From Stomoxys calcitrans (Eukaryota > Arthropoda > Insecta > Diptera > Muscidae), in assembly GCF_963082655.1 (NCBI RefSeq), contig NC_081553.1, positions 66,646,951-66,710,950 of the forward strand: a stretch of 64,000 bases of DNA, written 5' to 3'. The notes below the pieces were generated by a model. That model did no database searches. It was not told the DNA's origin and was given only the letters and a program-made list of their open reading frames with translations. The translations under genes were made by a program, and so were the position numbers. Below are positions 54,247-64,000 of the stretch, in pieces; position 1 is the stretch's first letter, and each line of letters opens with the position of its first letter.

Positions 54247-54771
54247 TTAACATTTTATTTCATCATATATTATTTCATCAAAAGAATTGATTGCATTACT
54301 TTCAATAAATACAAACATTTTATATAAATTATTAACAGCACACTTAAACTTTTGATCCTTATGAATTGGGCAATTAGTGAAATAATTTCTCATTTTTCTG
54401 AAACTTGTTTTATATTCTATGTTTACAATATTTGTACTTAGATATTTTTCTAAAAATTCCTTTTTAATTTGTCCAATCACCAAAACGTAATTGTAACTGT
54501 TCAATGGAGATAAAATATCCCCAACGCAGTTGTAATTTATTTTTCCATCAGACCAGTCCAAGCCGTGTACGTACTTCTTACAGTATGCGTTTTTTCTTCT
54601 TCCCTCCTTCAGTAGTTCTCTGCTGTCGAAAGGAGACCTAAACAAACAATAGTTTGGTACTATTGAAAACCCACTCATATAGGCAAATTCTTTAATATAT
54701 ATACTATTATCATTTCCATGACAATATTGAAAATCAACCAGTACAAAATTGGGTAGATTAAAATTTGACAT
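54247..54771 (-). CDS. Polinton orphan with Cys/His motif, copy 2 (174 aa)
   Basis: Product identical to 561-1085. Divergent from the next gene across the same 44 bp. Confidence 0.7.
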   Translation of the reverse strand: MSNFNLPNFVLVDFQYCHGNDNSIYIKEFAYMSGFSIVPNYCLFRSPFDSRELLKEGRRKNAYCKKYVHGLDWSDGKINYNCVGDILSPLNSYNYVLVIGQIKKEFLEKYLSTNIVNIEYKTSFRKMRNYFTNCPIHKDQKFKCAVNNLYKMFVFIESNAINSFDEIIYDEIKC

Positions 54772-54815
54772 TTCGGTGGAAGGTTTGAAAAAGACTAAAT
54801 CTCAAGAATCTCAAC

Positions 54816-55529
54816 ATGCCCTTATATTCGAAAAATTATTGGGAGAAGGCGTTAGTATATTTTAAAACGTCACTAAGAATGGATCAGGAAAGTAAAAAGG
54901 AAAACTCACATTTCCAAACTCGTGAAGTTGTTTTCGAGATGGAATATTTCGTCGACCTGAATTTGAAAGTAACTTGCGGCTTTTCTATCATGCTTTTCGA
55001 ACCTATAATATGGTTACAGAAAAGGAAAAACTATATTGGACTGACACGGGAATTGTGGCTACATCTAATTACGTACAGAGCCTACATTCAAGCTTGTTTG
55101 GATCAATATGATTTTTTCCTTGACTCATTTAAATTGTTGGATGACCAAAGAAATGAACACATTCAATTGGATTTTGTGAATAAAAATGGCAGATCATATC
55201 TTGTTTTAATTCAAGGCAAAAACAAAATAAAACTGGATAGCGAGGCCTGGAGGTCTATATGCCGGAATGGCATATTTCTAACATCTTTCATTTGCTGGAA
55301 CAATATATTGAGGAAACAAATTGCTCATTTCTACTACAATTACTACATACCAACATGCGCAGCACTAAAAAAGACAAATGTTCTGGTTTCTGAAATACCT
55401 GGGTTCAATGAGCCGGACATTGAAATTGATTTGTTACGTCTGTGTTATGAGTTTAGTAAAAAAATGCCTCATATTATAAAACAAGATATTAAAATTTACA
55501 ATCTAATACAAAGAATGGAAAATAAATAA
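54816..55529 (+). CDS. Protein with two PC4-like segments, copy 2 (237 aa)
   Basis: Product identical to 1130-1843, including both IxLxxExW-type segments. Confidence 0.7.
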   Translation: MPLYSKNYWEKALVYFKTSLRMDQESKKENSHFQTREVVFEMEYFVDLNLKVTCGFSIMLFEPIIWLQKRKNYIGLTRELWLHLITYRAYIQACLDQYDFFLDSFKLLDDQRNEHIQLDFVNKNGRSYLVLIQGKNKIKLDSEAWRSICRNGIFLTSFICWNNILRKQIAHFYYNYYIPTCAALKKTNVLVSEIPGFNEPDIEIDLLRLCYEFSKKMPHIIKQDIKIYNLIQRMENK

Positions 55530-55604
55530 TATATGCATTATATTTAAATAAAAAATAAATAAAAAAAACCAAGATGTCTTTTCATTTTAATATTATTTGG
55601 GATT

Positions 55605-55964
55605 TTATTGTTTATATTGGAGTAAAAATTTTAAACATAAGTGACCACAATTAAAAGAATCAAAATTTTGTTTTCTATTATAATTGTATTTTATATCGCT
55701 ACCTAAATATTTTATTATTTCTATTGGTGGTTGAAGATTTCCAAAACTATCAAAGTATTCCACTTGGTCTCCATTTTTATAATAAGCTACCCAATGAGTT
55801 CCAGATCCTTTATATGAATCAAGGTTTACTATTCCACATTCGTTATGGAGAACATTTTTTGGAAGTTTATCTCTCATAAAAACTCCTCTAAAATTTGAAA
55901 TATGTTTTCGTGCAAATAATTTTATATCTAAATCAGTTAGAGGTCGATTGGGTAGCTGCTTCAA
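55605..55964 (-). CDS. PRO: Adenain-like protease, copy 2, no AUG start
   Basis: Product identical to 1919-2278: His57, Asp72, Gln99 and Cys106 are all kept. The TTG first codon and the upstream in-frame stop without ATG are the same, so the missing AUG is not a random defect of one copy. Confidence 0.9.
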   Translation of the reverse strand: MKQLPNRPLTDLDIKLFARKHISNFRGVFMRDKLPKNVLHNECGIVNLDSYKGSGTHWVAYYKNGDQVEYFDSFGNLQPPIEIIKYLGSDIKYNYNRKQNFDSFNCGHLCLKFLLQYKQ

Positions 55965-56779
55965 AAGTTTTTTGAAATGTTACTCTTATTACATATGATT
56001 CCCATTCCATTTTTAAATGGTTTAAGGTATAATCCCTTTCCCATTGCTATGGACTCCATACTTTTGTTGTGTCTGATGTTTTCTTCCAGTTGCTTTTTAG
56101 CATTATTCGCTGAGCTAACTAACTTGGCTATTGAAGATACACCTGAAGTTAGTCCACCTAAAGCGCCGAGTGCTGTTATAATTGGTACTAATGGCAAAAA
56201 CCCACCAATTTTGGGTACTCTTATAACTCTTGGGATAATTACATCTCCTTTATTCTTTTTAAGCATTTTATGAATAGCTTTCCTTGCTATTTTAATGGCG
56301 GAGCTAATGTCTTGGGGTTTTTCTTTCCTTAAAATTGTTGTCGTTTTCTTTATTGCGTTCGAAAAAGTTTTTTGTCCTGCCGCTTTCTTATATTTTTTCT
56401 TCTCCACACCCATACCAAATTTGACTTTAGCCTTCATCGCGTTGGTGACCAAATACGAGTTAATTTTTTCTCCTAAAGTACTATCGTTTGCTTTAAACCG
56501 TTCCCATGCCCTTTCAGCTAGCTCTCGATCAGCTTTATTTCGTTCTTCTATATCACTGGTTTTCGAATACGCTATATCATGAGTTTTACATGCGGCGTCA
56601 AGACCATTTATGCCTTTGTCTCCTCGTTTCAAACGTTTCTCGAGCTTAGTACCAGGTCCGCAGAATTGATATCCAGGTAAATGAAGTTCGAAAGGTAGGG
56701 AATTAATAAATCTGTTTAATAGTCCTCTTCCTTGAATGGATCTTTTGCGACTAACTTTATTTTGATTGAATATGAGCAT
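55961..56779 (-). CDS. Phospholipase A2/pX-like virion protein, copy 2 (272 aa)
   Basis: Product identical to 2275-3093, with calcium loop, His67-Asp68 pair and hydrophobic segment intact. Confidence 0.85.
   Translation of the reverse strand: MLIFNQNKVSRKRSIQGRGLLNRFINSLPFELHLPGYQFCGPGTKLEKRLKRGDKGINGLDAACKTHDIAYSKTSDIEERNKADRELAERAWERFKANDSTLGEKINSYLVTNAMKAKVKFGMGVEKKKYKKAAGQKTFSNAIKKTTTILRKEKPQDISSAIKIARKAIHKMLKKNKGDVIIPRVIRVPKIGGFLPLVPIITALGALGGLTSGVSSIAKLVSSANNAKKQLEENIRHNKSMESIAMGKGLYLKPFKNGMGIICNKSNISKNF
55967..55973 (-). promoter_or_regulatory. Candidate -1 frameshift heptamer, copy 2
   Basis: A_AAA_AAC in the same phase as at 2281-2287, with identical flanks. Confidence 0.6.
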
Positions 56780-56850
56780 TTTATACTTGTCGGGTTTTTT
56801 TTTCTACAATAAATAAATTGGTTAAGCAAAAAATTTAGTTAGTTAACAAA

Positions 56851-57537
56851 ATGCGATTAGTTAAGCAAGATACAAAAATTAATGTGCGAAATTTAGACTT
56901 CGTTCATAATCATCCAAAAACTATAAAGCACAGCTGTCTACTACCGAATTCCATAAGGGCTTTAATAGTGGGACCATCGAATTGTGGAAAGACTAACGTT
57001 ATGGTTAGTTTAATTGAAAGCCCTAACGGATTAAAATTTGAGAATATTTATTTATACTCAAAATCTTTATATCAACCCAAGTACGAGTATCTAAGACAAC
57101 TTATAACACCTATAAAGGGAATGGGATATTTTACATTTAATAATAATGAGAAGGTTATTTCATCAGACATGGCGAAACCTAACTCAATTATGATATTTGA
57201 TGATGTTGCGTGTGAAAAGCAGAATAACATGAGAGACTATTTTACTATGGGGCGACATAAAAATATTGATTCATTTTATTTATGTCAAACATATACGCAT
57301 ATACCTAAACATTTGGTTCGTGACAATGCAAATTTTATAATTATGTTCAAGCAGGATGGAATGAATATGAAACACATTTATAATGATCATGTGAGAGGTG
57401 ATATGACGTTCCAAGAATTTGAGAGGATTTGTCAGGAATGTTGGCAAGATAAATATGGATTTTTAATAATAAATAAGGATAATGAAATCACATGTGGCCG
57501 ATATAGAAAAGGGTTTGATACATACATTTACATTTAG
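56851..57537 (+). CDS. ATP: Packaging ATPase, copy 2
   Basis: Product identical to 3165-3851; Walker A (41-48) and Walker B (112-118) intact. Confidence 0.95.
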   Translation: MRLVKQDTKINVRNLDFVHNHPKTIKHSCLLPNSIRALIVGPSNCGKTNVMVSLIESPNGLKFENIYLYSKSLYQPKYEYLRQLITPIKGMGYFTFNNNEKVISSDMAKPNSIMIFDDVACEKQNNMRDYFTMGRHKNIDSFYLCQTYTHIPKHLVRDNANFIIMFKQDGMNMKHIYNDHVRGDMTFQEFERICQECWQDKYGFLIINKDNEITCGRYRKGFDTYIYI

Positions 57538-57643
57538 TAATAAATATATTTCCGATTGATGAAGACGTAAGCTTGTAAAATTAACTCCAAAACCACAAAT
57601 ATATCTAGACAGAGAGCAAAGCTATACAAAAAAAAAAATTAAG

Positions 57644-58498
57644 ATGAATACCAATCTTTTAAAGGAATTGGTTAAAACTAGAAAAATTTTAAAAAGAAAA
57701 TTTCAAAGCATAAAATTGGGTGAAGAGGAGACTTTGCAGGATTTGCGTCGCACATTCGATCCAGTCACACAACCAATTAATAAAATATTGAAACTATCTA
57801 AAGACAAAATTAAACAATCAAATGCAAAGGCTGAAAATACCGATTTTAATGAAGAAAATAAGAAGTTAAAAACTAAACTTGATAATGGAAAGGAAGATAT
57901 TGATGATGCCATAGAGGACGGTAATGATGGCGAAGAGGAAGAGGAATTCTTTTCCCAGTCAGAAGACGAAGATGGTGTGGACTTATCAAAATTACATAGA
58001 GATAAAAAACTAGACACAGTTTTTGGACCACATAAAGATTCGAATGGAGTTTGGAAATTTGGAGATTCCATAATAGATATTAACGAAGATAAAATCATTG
58101 TTGGAAATCATTCATGGGCGTATACGCCGGGCTTATTTCAGTTGCTTTTTTATAGAAAGCCACACAACTATGATGCATTGGAATTGGATATATATAAAAA
58201 AATATTAATAGATACAAACGCACATAAGAGGAATTATAATCCGAACGAGCGGATTAAAGGGAATAAGGGTTATAAATACAAAAACATTATTCAAAAGCTG
58301 TTTGACACTACTTACATAGGTAAAGGATTAATGACTACAATTTCAGAAAAATCCAACTATATATACTGGGACGATCCCAATGAGCTAGTAGATCGTCTTA
58401 AGCTCCTAATAGCATCAAAACAAGCTGGTCATACGAATCAAAACAATGAAATTATTTCTATTATTGAAGAACTCAAGGAAGCGGATATAATATATTGA
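57644..58498 (+). CDS. DUF8207-like protein, copy 2 (284 aa)
   Basis: Product identical to 3958-4812, including the acidic linker. Confidence 0.8.
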   Translation: MNTNLLKELVKTRKILKRKFQSIKLGEEETLQDLRRTFDPVTQPINKILKLSKDKIKQSNAKAENTDFNEENKKLKTKLDNGKEDIDDAIEDGNDGEEEEEFFSQSEDEDGVDLSKLHRDKKLDTVFGPHKDSNGVWKFGDSIIDINEDKIIVGNHSWAYTPGLFQLLFYRKPHNYDALELDIYKKILIDTNAHKRNYNPNERIKGNKGYKYKNIIQKLFDTTYIGKGLMTTISEKSNYIYWDDPNELVDRLKLLIASKQAGHTNQNNEIISIIEELKEADIIY

Positions 58499-58525
58499 CA
58501 ATAGTAAACCTCAATTAATCATAAA

Positions 58526-58867
58526 ATGAGTGTCGATAAGTTCGGTCATTTTTCAAATTCAACACATTATAAAAAAAATGTTTCAAAAATATTTGGAATT
58601 TTTATTGACAGGCATAATAACATCGATATCCAATATAAAAAAATTAAAAATTTGGATCCTCCGGCGGAGGATACAGACGCAGTCAACAAAGCTTATCTTC
58701 AAAAACAAATCTACCACTCTAGAGACATTTTAAAAAGAGATTTAAATATTGAAGTTAACAACATTCGACAGGAAATAACACAAATGAAGATAAGTCTGAG
58801 TCAGTTATTTGAATTAATTTCTACTATGCCTGAAAACCCTACCATTATCTACAATAATCATAACTAA
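58526..58867 (+). CDS. Fibre-like small protein, copy 2 (113 aa)
   Basis: Product identical to 4840-5181. The stop is again 3 bp before the integrase ATG. Confidence 0.7.
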   Translation: MSVDKFGHFSNSTHYKKNVSKIFGIFIDRHNNIDIQYKKIKNLDPPAEDTDAVNKAYLQKQIYHSRDILKRDLNIEVNNIRQEITQMKISLSQLFELISTMPENPTIIYNNHN

Positions 58868-58870
58868 GCT

Positions 58871-59788
58871 ATGGAAAAAAGAGACGTTGTTAACGAAATT
58901 CACACCCAAGCTCGTAAAAACTTTCCACGTCGCAGAGTTATTATGAGGGGTATTGATGACCTCTGGCAAGCTGATTTAGTCGAAATGGGAAACTATTCCA
59001 CAATAAACAAAGGTTATAAATTTCTATTGACTGTAATAGACACATTTTCCAAATATGCTTGGGCAGAAGCAACTAAATCGAAAAAGGCTTGTGATGTTTC
59101 AAAAGCGTTTCAAAAAATTCTTAGTATGGGGAGGATACCAAAAAATTTACAAACAGATGATGGAAAAGAATTTTTTAATTCAGACTTTGAAAAACTTATG
59201 GAAAAGTATTCAATTAATCACTACTCAACCTATAGCGTAATTAAGGCGTCGATTGTGGAACGTTTTAATCGAACATTAAAATCGCAAATGTTTCGAGAAT
59301 TTTCTTTTAATGGCACGTACCATTGGATCGATATGTATAAAGCTTTAATAGATAAATATAATCGACAAAAACATAGAACAATAAAAATGGCTCCAGTCGA
59401 AGTAAATTCCAAAAATGAACAAAATCTATTAAAAACCGTATATAGTCACATGAAAATACATAAAATCTCCCAATATCATTTGGGAGACTACGTCCGCATA
59501 AGTAAATATAAGAGCATATTTGAAAAAGGATATACTCCAAATTTTAGTACAGAGATTTTTCGTATAAGACGTATACAAAACACAAACCCCACCACATATC
59601 TACTTGAAGACTACCAGGGAAATCCCATAAAAGGAGCTTTTTATAAGGAAGAGATTTTACTCACAAAACACCCTGATGTATATCTCGTTGAGAAGATTTT
59701 AAAAACAAAGGGAGAAATGGCTTATGTTAAATGGTTAGGATTTTCTAATGAACATAACTCTTGGATAAATAAAAATGAAATATTATAA
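58871..59788 (+). CDS. INT: Integrase with chromodomain, copy 2
   Basis: Product identical to 5185-6102; Asp35, Asp96 and Glu130 intact. Confidence 0.95.
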   Translation: MEKRDVVNEIHTQARKNFPRRRVIMRGIDDLWQADLVEMGNYSTINKGYKFLLTVIDTFSKYAWAEATKSKKACDVSKAFQKILSMGRIPKNLQTDDGKEFFNSDFEKLMEKYSINHYSTYSVIKASIVERFNRTLKSQMFREFSFNGTYHWIDMYKALIDKYNRQKHRTIKMAPVEVNSKNEQNLLKTVYSHMKIHKISQYHLGDYVRISKYKSIFEKGYTPNFSTEIFRIRRIQNTNPTTYLLEDYQGNPIKGAFYKEEILLTKHPDVYLVEKILKTKGEMAYVKWLGFSNEHNSWINKNEIL

Positions 59789-59876
59789 TTTTTTTTTTTT
59801 TTTTGTTTTGAATGAACAAATAAATAAAAACTAATGAAACTAAAAACGTGTTTCCATTCATCAATTACTCATCATC

Positions 59877-60566
59877 ATGTCAATTACGTTAGCATTAACC
59901 GGGAGATCTCCAATTTTGACTGCTTCGTACTTTCCTCCCATTCAATTAAATGACGATTACGAATGTGCTTTAGTTGACTTTCATTCATATAATACAATCC
60001 CTAACATTGATTATGATAATAATTTGTTTCATATTGGTGATAGTGTTATTGAAATTCCAGTTGGATCGTACGAACTCGAAGATATTGTAGACTTTATAAA
60101 AAGCGCTTATAGAAAGGAGAACGCGCTTAATACTCTGGATATAGAAGCAAATAACAATACACTTCAAATCGAAATTTTTTCTTCGGAACATGTTATAAAT
60201 TTCCATCAAGATCGGTCTATTGGTCCGTTGTTTGGATTTGAAGATCGAGTTTTAGTCCCTAACATAAAGCATACGTCTCACATGCCAGTAAACATCATGA
60301 AAGTAAATGCAATTCAAATTTGTTGTAATATTACAACTGGAGCATATATGAATAATTCTCCAGCACATATTATCCATGAGTTCGCAATAAACGTGTCTCC
60401 AGGATATAAATTAGACGAAATTCCCAGGAACCTTATTTATTTACCAGTAAACGTTAACGAAATAAGTCGCATAAAAGTTTGGATTGTTGATCAAGAAACG
60501 CGTCTGATTAATTTTAGAGGGGAAGAAATAACACTTCGATTACATCTTAAACCTAAATCAAAATGA
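59877..60566 (+). CDS. Penton-like minor capsid protein, copy 2
   Basis: Product identical to 6191-6880; the stop overlaps the next ATG as ATGA. Confidence 0.88.
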   Translation: MSITLALTGRSPILTASYFPPIQLNDDYECALVDFHSYNTIPNIDYDNNLFHIGDSVIEIPVGSYELEDIVDFIKSAYRKENALNTLDIEANNNTLQIEIFSSEHVINFHQDRSIGPLFGFEDRVLVPNIKHTSHMPVNIMKVNAIQICCNITTGAYMNNSPAHIIHEFAINVSPGYKLDEIPRNLIYLPVNVNEISRIKVWIVDQETRLINFRGEEITLRLHLKPKSK

Positions 60567-60706
60567 TTATTTTTAATAAATATAATAATAAAATGACCAA
60601 ACATAACATTCCGATTCGAGCTGTCAACAATAAAAGACGGCTTTTAACTCAAGAAAATAAATTGTTTTTAAAATCCTTAAAATTAAAATTAAAAAGCCAT
60701 GTCTGA
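60563..60706 (+). CDS. Overlapping small basic ORF, copy 2 (47 aa)
   Basis: Same overlaps as at 6877-7020: 4 nt with the penton gene and 8 nt with the major capsid gene. Confidence 0.6.
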   Translation: MIIFNKYNNKMTKHNIPIRAVNNKRRLLTQENKLFLKSLKLKLKSHV

Positions 60707-61868
60707 AATTTTAAATGTACTAGAGAAACCATACTCTGATGATAATATTGTTAAAAAGGACTATCATAGCTACGTACCATATATTCAATCCTTCAAAAAT
60801 AATGACGAAATTAGAATAACAATTCAAAATCAAGATTTATATATCCTACCTAGCGAAAGCTACCTATATATAGAGGGTTCCATTACACTGGAAGATGGAA
60901 AAAGTACACTTAATGGACGATTGCGAAATAACTGTGTTGCGTATATGTTTGATGAAATTCGCTATGAAATTAATGGTGTAGAAATAGATAGAACACGATA
61001 TTTGGGCATTTCAAGTACTTTAAAAAACTACATTTCAATAAATAGTATTGAAAATAATATGATGCTGAATGCTGGCTGGAGCAAAGAAACCGATTTGAAC
61101 AAGCAGAAGTTCAATTTTTATGTGCCACTAAATAAGTTATTGGGATTTTCTGAGGATTTCACGAAAGTTGTTTTAAATTGTAAACATGACCTTATACTCC
61201 TACGAAGTTCCACTGATTTGAATGCCTGCTATTCAACTACCCAAACGGAAAAAGTTAAAATTAATATAACGAATATAACATGGAGAATTCCCCATGTTCA
61301 TATCTCAGATGAAACGAAGCTAAAAATAATGAAAACAATTAAAGATGGAAAGACTATACCAATCACGTTTCGTAGCTGGGATTGTCATTTTAATCCTACA
61401 TTTCCCGGTGCAGTCAAGTGCAATTGGAACGTTAAACTTTCTGTAAATAGGGAGAGACCACGTTTTTTAGTATTTGCATTTGAAAATAACAAAAAATTTA
61501 TCCATTGTAACTTAACAAATTTCAAAGTACATTTAAATTCAGATATTTACCCATACGATGACCTTAATATAAAATTTGATGATAATCGTTATGCAGTTCT
61601 TTATGATATGTATGCAAGATTTCAACAAAGCTTTTATTTGAAGGAACCGCAACCTCTCCTGTCATGTGATGAATTCAAAGAAACCCCTATAACTGTAATT
61701 GATGTTAGTCATCAAAATGAGACAATAAAAGCCGGGCCTATTGATGTTAAAATTGAATTCGAAACCAGCCAATCCATTCCTGAAAATACGTCGGCATATT
61801 GTTTAATAATACACGATCGTTTCATCGAATACACACCTTTGACTGGAACTGTTCGAAAAATCATTTAA
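60699..61868 (+). CDS. MCP: Major capsid protein, copy 2
   Basis: Product identical to 7013-8182; no break. Confidence 0.9.
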   Translation: MSEILNVLEKPYSDDNIVKKDYHSYVPYIQSFKNNDEIRITIQNQDLYILPSESYLYIEGSITLEDGKSTLNGRLRNNCVAYMFDEIRYEINGVEIDRTRYLGISSTLKNYISINSIENNMMLNAGWSKETDLNKQKFNFYVPLNKLLGFSEDFTKVVLNCKHDLILLRSSTDLNACYSTTQTEKVKINITNITWRIPHVHISDETKLKIMKTIKDGKTIPITFRSWDCHFNPTFPGAVKCNWNVKLSVNRERPRFLVFAFENNKKFIHCNLTNFKVHLNSDIYPYDDLNIKFDDNRYAVLYDMYARFQQSFYLKEPQPLLSCDEFKETPITVIDVSHQNETIKAGPIDVKIEFETSQSIPENTSAYCLIIHDRFIEYTPLTGTVRKII

Positions 61869-61991
61869 TAAACAAACACATTTTATTGAAAATATTTTTT
61901 TTTTATTTTATTTAATTTTAATTTTCTTATCAAGTATTTAACTATTAAAATAAATAAGCCTTAAAGGTAAATTATAAAATTGTAGCTTTTT
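61869..61991. terminator. Convergent poly(A) region, copy 2
   Basis: Equal to 8183-8305, with AATAAA signals on both strands. Confidence 0.5.
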
Positions 61992-64000
61992 TTACATATT
62001 AAGGTAGTCAAGCAGGTCCCTTAAATCGTTATCACTATAAGATTCGATATTGTCTACATCCATTTCCGTTGTATAATCTATACTTATGCTCTGTAAGTTG
62101 TTTTCGGTTGCCATTTTATAATGGCCCCATGCATATGTATTAATTTTATCTTCCCTGATTTTTCTTTTTGTGTCTAAGGGACTTAAAACTACTTTGGTTA
62201 ACTTATCCGTATAAATATTATGAAGTTTAGATCGGAATGACAACATGCTGCCAGTAGGTTTTATGCCGTTCAAAAGACATTCCTTATAATTTTCAAGAGA
62301 ATAACCCTCTATGACACATTTTTTCACCCCTTTGGCCTTATTTATTTCGCTACCTTCATCTAATTTGTACGAATACATTTTCGGTCCTAGGCCAACAAAT
62401 TCTGACATCAATGTACCTCCATTTTCATCTTTCATGTAACCCATTTCTTTTTTATTTTTTAGAGGAAATCCAAACGGATTATTTGCATCATAATTTGAAG
62501 TATCGAAATATTTTTCTACATCGTCTTTTATTTCTGCATAGAAATCCTCGGAAGAAATAGTGTAAATAAAGGAATCAGTATCCATATAATTTAACTGACA
62601 CCTTTCACCAAATTTCTTTTTCATGTAATTATAGTGAAAATCATACATGATTAATTTTGCTATTTCTAATATACAAAATCCAACGTATATTGGCTTATCA
62701 TAGATTACTTTAGTGCGGTCCATTTGAACAGCCCAAAATTCATTTGAAAATTGAGACAAACTATTAAAGTTTGGTTTGGATATAAGTCTTTCCAAACCAA
62801 TTTTTTTCTTATTTGAATACTCCCATTCGGTTACAAGTTTTACGTCTTTTCTATTATCGACGTTTTCCATCGTTTTGCCGTATACCGAGTTATTCAGTAG
62901 CTTGAAAAAATCTTTTTCAAACGGATTCGTTGCTTTTTTCCTCTCATCTGTGTTAGTGTTAACAAATGGAGCAAGCCACGGTTCTTGTCTAAATTCTAAA
63001 ACTCGGTGGACCTTTTTTAAAATTAAACCATTCTCAAGGCATTGCTTCAATACCAAATAATGAGTGGTATAATTTCGCTTTGGTGTAAGATCGGCAACCA
63101 GCTTTTTGTATTTAGCTCCACCGATTTTTTTATTTTCCGCAGCAAAAGGTAGATCATTATGATGATCATGTAAGTGATCTGGATAATCCAAATCAACTTC
63201 ATAAATGTAACCTATGGGGGAGTCATCAACAAAGTCCAGAATTCTTTGTACATCACTAATAATTTCATTTTCCTTAAGCCATTTAAAGTCGCCACATGGG
63301 AGAAAACGCATCATAGCGGCCCCATATAGATTGTTGACATCAAAATACATAAGGAAGGTAGAAAGAAGTAATGGATTGAAATCGCTTAGGTACCTATTAT
63401 TTGCTTTCGTATGTCTTCTAGAACACTGAGTTATTCCTCCTCGAATAGCATTCTTAATAAAATTGTACATATCTAAATCGGTAAACAGCTCTAAGCTTAT
63501 GTTAGTGTTCCGAAGCATAGCATCAAAAGATAGACCTGGTGCTGTATAGTACTGGCATGGATCTAATTTGTGGACTTTTTTACACAAACGTCGGAAATTT
63601 TCAAAAACATCAGTAAGTAGTAGAACATCTGTTTTTAAATACAATTCCATATAGTCCTGTAAAGTACCACAATTAAATGTATGCCATACTTCTTTGGCAT
63701 GCGTATAATCTTCGCTGCTACATTTTTTGTTATACAATTTGCTAAAGAAAGCCTCAATGGGAGGGAGTCGTGTTTCGGCTAGTTTATCAAACGAAGTCAG
63801 GTATTCGTAGCAAAATACCCCCTTTTTCCTCATTAAATTAAATTCCCTATCGCTTGGAAAATGTGACCTAACTGACTTCATAGTATCTCCCGCCAGATTG
63901 TTTGCTAGAGAATCTAAACTTGCCGCCATAAACCTGAGGGAATCTAAAAATCTATACTCTAAAATTTTTCCGCCACCTAAATATACTTTATGGGATAGGG
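61992..64000 (-). CDS. POLB: DNA polymerase B, copy 2, 3' part of exon 2 (cut by window edge)
   Basis: The frame is open from the stop to the last base. It equals 8306-10314 of copy 1 and carries exonuclease III and polymerase motifs A, B and C. The start, exon 1, intron and exonuclease I/II lie beyond the window, so the apparent ATG at 63929 is internal and not a true start. Confidence 0.93.
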   Translation of the reverse strand, partial: LSHKVYLGGGKILEYRFLDSLRFMAASLDSLANNLAGDTMKSVRSHFPSDREFNLMRKKGVFCYEYLTSFDKLAETRLPPIEAFFSKLYNKKCSSEDYTHAKEVWHTFNCGTLQDYMELYLKTDVLLLTDVFENFRRLCKKVHKLDPCQYYTAPGLSFDAMLRNTNISLELFTDLDMYNFIKNAIRGGITQCSRRHTKANNRYLSDFNPLLLSTFLMYFDVNNLYGAAMMRFLPCGDFKWLKENEIISDVQRILDFVDDSPIGYIYEVDLDYPDHLHDHHNDLPFAAENKKIGGAKYKKLVADLTPKRNYTTHYLVLKQCLENGLILKKVHRVLEFRQEPWLAPFVNTNTDERKKATNPFEKDFFKLLNNSVYGKTMENVDNRKDVKLVTEWEYSNKKKIGLERLISKPNFNSLSQFSNEFWAVQMDRTKVIYDKPIYVGFCILEIAKLIMYDFHYNYMKKKFGERCQLNYMDTDSFIYTISSEDFYAEIKDDVEKYFDTSNYDANNPFGFPLKNKKEMGYMKDENGGTLMSEFVGLGPKMYSYKLDEGSEINKAKGVKKCVIEGYSLENYKECLLNGIKPTGSMLSFRSKLHNIYTDKLTKVVLSPLDTKRKIREDKINTYAWGHYKMATENNLQSISIDYTTEMDVDNIESYSDNDLRDLLDYLNM

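Larger units (their letters stand above)
52373..64000. mobile_element. Polinton/Maverick provirus, copy 2, right end outside window
   Basis: The left terminus begins AGTAGGATAAGTTGG at 52373, which is the reverse complement of the right end of copy 1 at 15304. From 53687 onward the sequence is collinear with copy 1 from base 1 at a constant offset of 53,686, without indels to the window end. The flank before 52373 is unrelated to the flank after 15304, so this reads as a separate insertion rather than one tandem array. The polymerase gene is cut by the window edge. Confidence 0.95.

Noticed and set aside
63929..64000. ATG at 63929 as the start of the copy 2 polymerase
   Set aside because: It equals an internal Met of the copy 1 polymerase; the frame continues to the window edge.
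1..64000. The two Polinton copies as one assembly artefact
   Set aside because: Not excluded, but the visible outer flanks differ (AAAATA... and ...GCCGTC), which fits two insertions; long reads would decide.

Overview
The window looks like AT-rich, repeat-laden nuclear DNA of a fly. Both strands are littered with decayed RTE-like, Jockey-like and RNase H-bearing LINEs, tRNA-derived SINEs, TA-flanked mariner-like MITEs, and dispersed elements built of ~160-bp monomers that I associate with calyptrate/muscid Diptera. The host assignment is an inference from repeat style only; I see no convincing host gene.

The main content is two copies, in the same orientation, of one ~16.6-kb Polinton/Maverick (adintovirus-like) element. 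Copy 1 occupies 1-15304; its left end lies about 1.3 kb outside the window if it matches copy 2. Copy 2 starts at 52373 and runs off the right edge. The 10,314 bp that can be compared (1-10314 against 53687-64000) are collinear at a constant offset of 53,686 with no indel, and all predicted products are identical, so the duplication is very recent. Termini are AG...CT. The terminal inverted repeats carry tandem units of ~188 and 117 bp.

Gene order in copy 1: a 114-aa nucleic-acid-binding-like protein (+); a 174-aa orphan (-) divergent from a 237-aa protein with two PC4-like segments (+); adenain-like protease (-) and an upstream phospholipase A2/pX-like virion protein (-); packaging ATPase (+); a DUF8207-like protein (+); a small fibre-like protein (+); integrase with chromodomain (+); penton-like minor capsid protein (+); an overlapping 47-aa ORF (+); major capsid protein (+); then, converging, a very large protein-primed family B DNA polymerase (-) and an acidic 163-aa protein (-). 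Together these give replication, integration, capsid building, maturation, packaging and membrane penetration, so copy 1 looks like an intact provirus.

Two points change how the element reads. The polymerase is one spliced gene of 1,491 codons with a 90-nt GT-AG intron at 11028-11117, not two ORFs. The protease has no in-frame AUG upstream of its conserved N-terminal region and lies in the -1 frame after an A_AAA_AAC heptamer at the end of the phospholipase gene, which suggests programmed -1 frameshifting.

The 37 kb between the copies (15305-52372) is layered repeat debris: four RTE-like loci, one Jockey-like LINE, two or three RNase H/RT fragments, four SINEs, four MITEs (three nested in other repeats), three families of dispersed elements with hairpin ends, and stretches with nothing recognisable.
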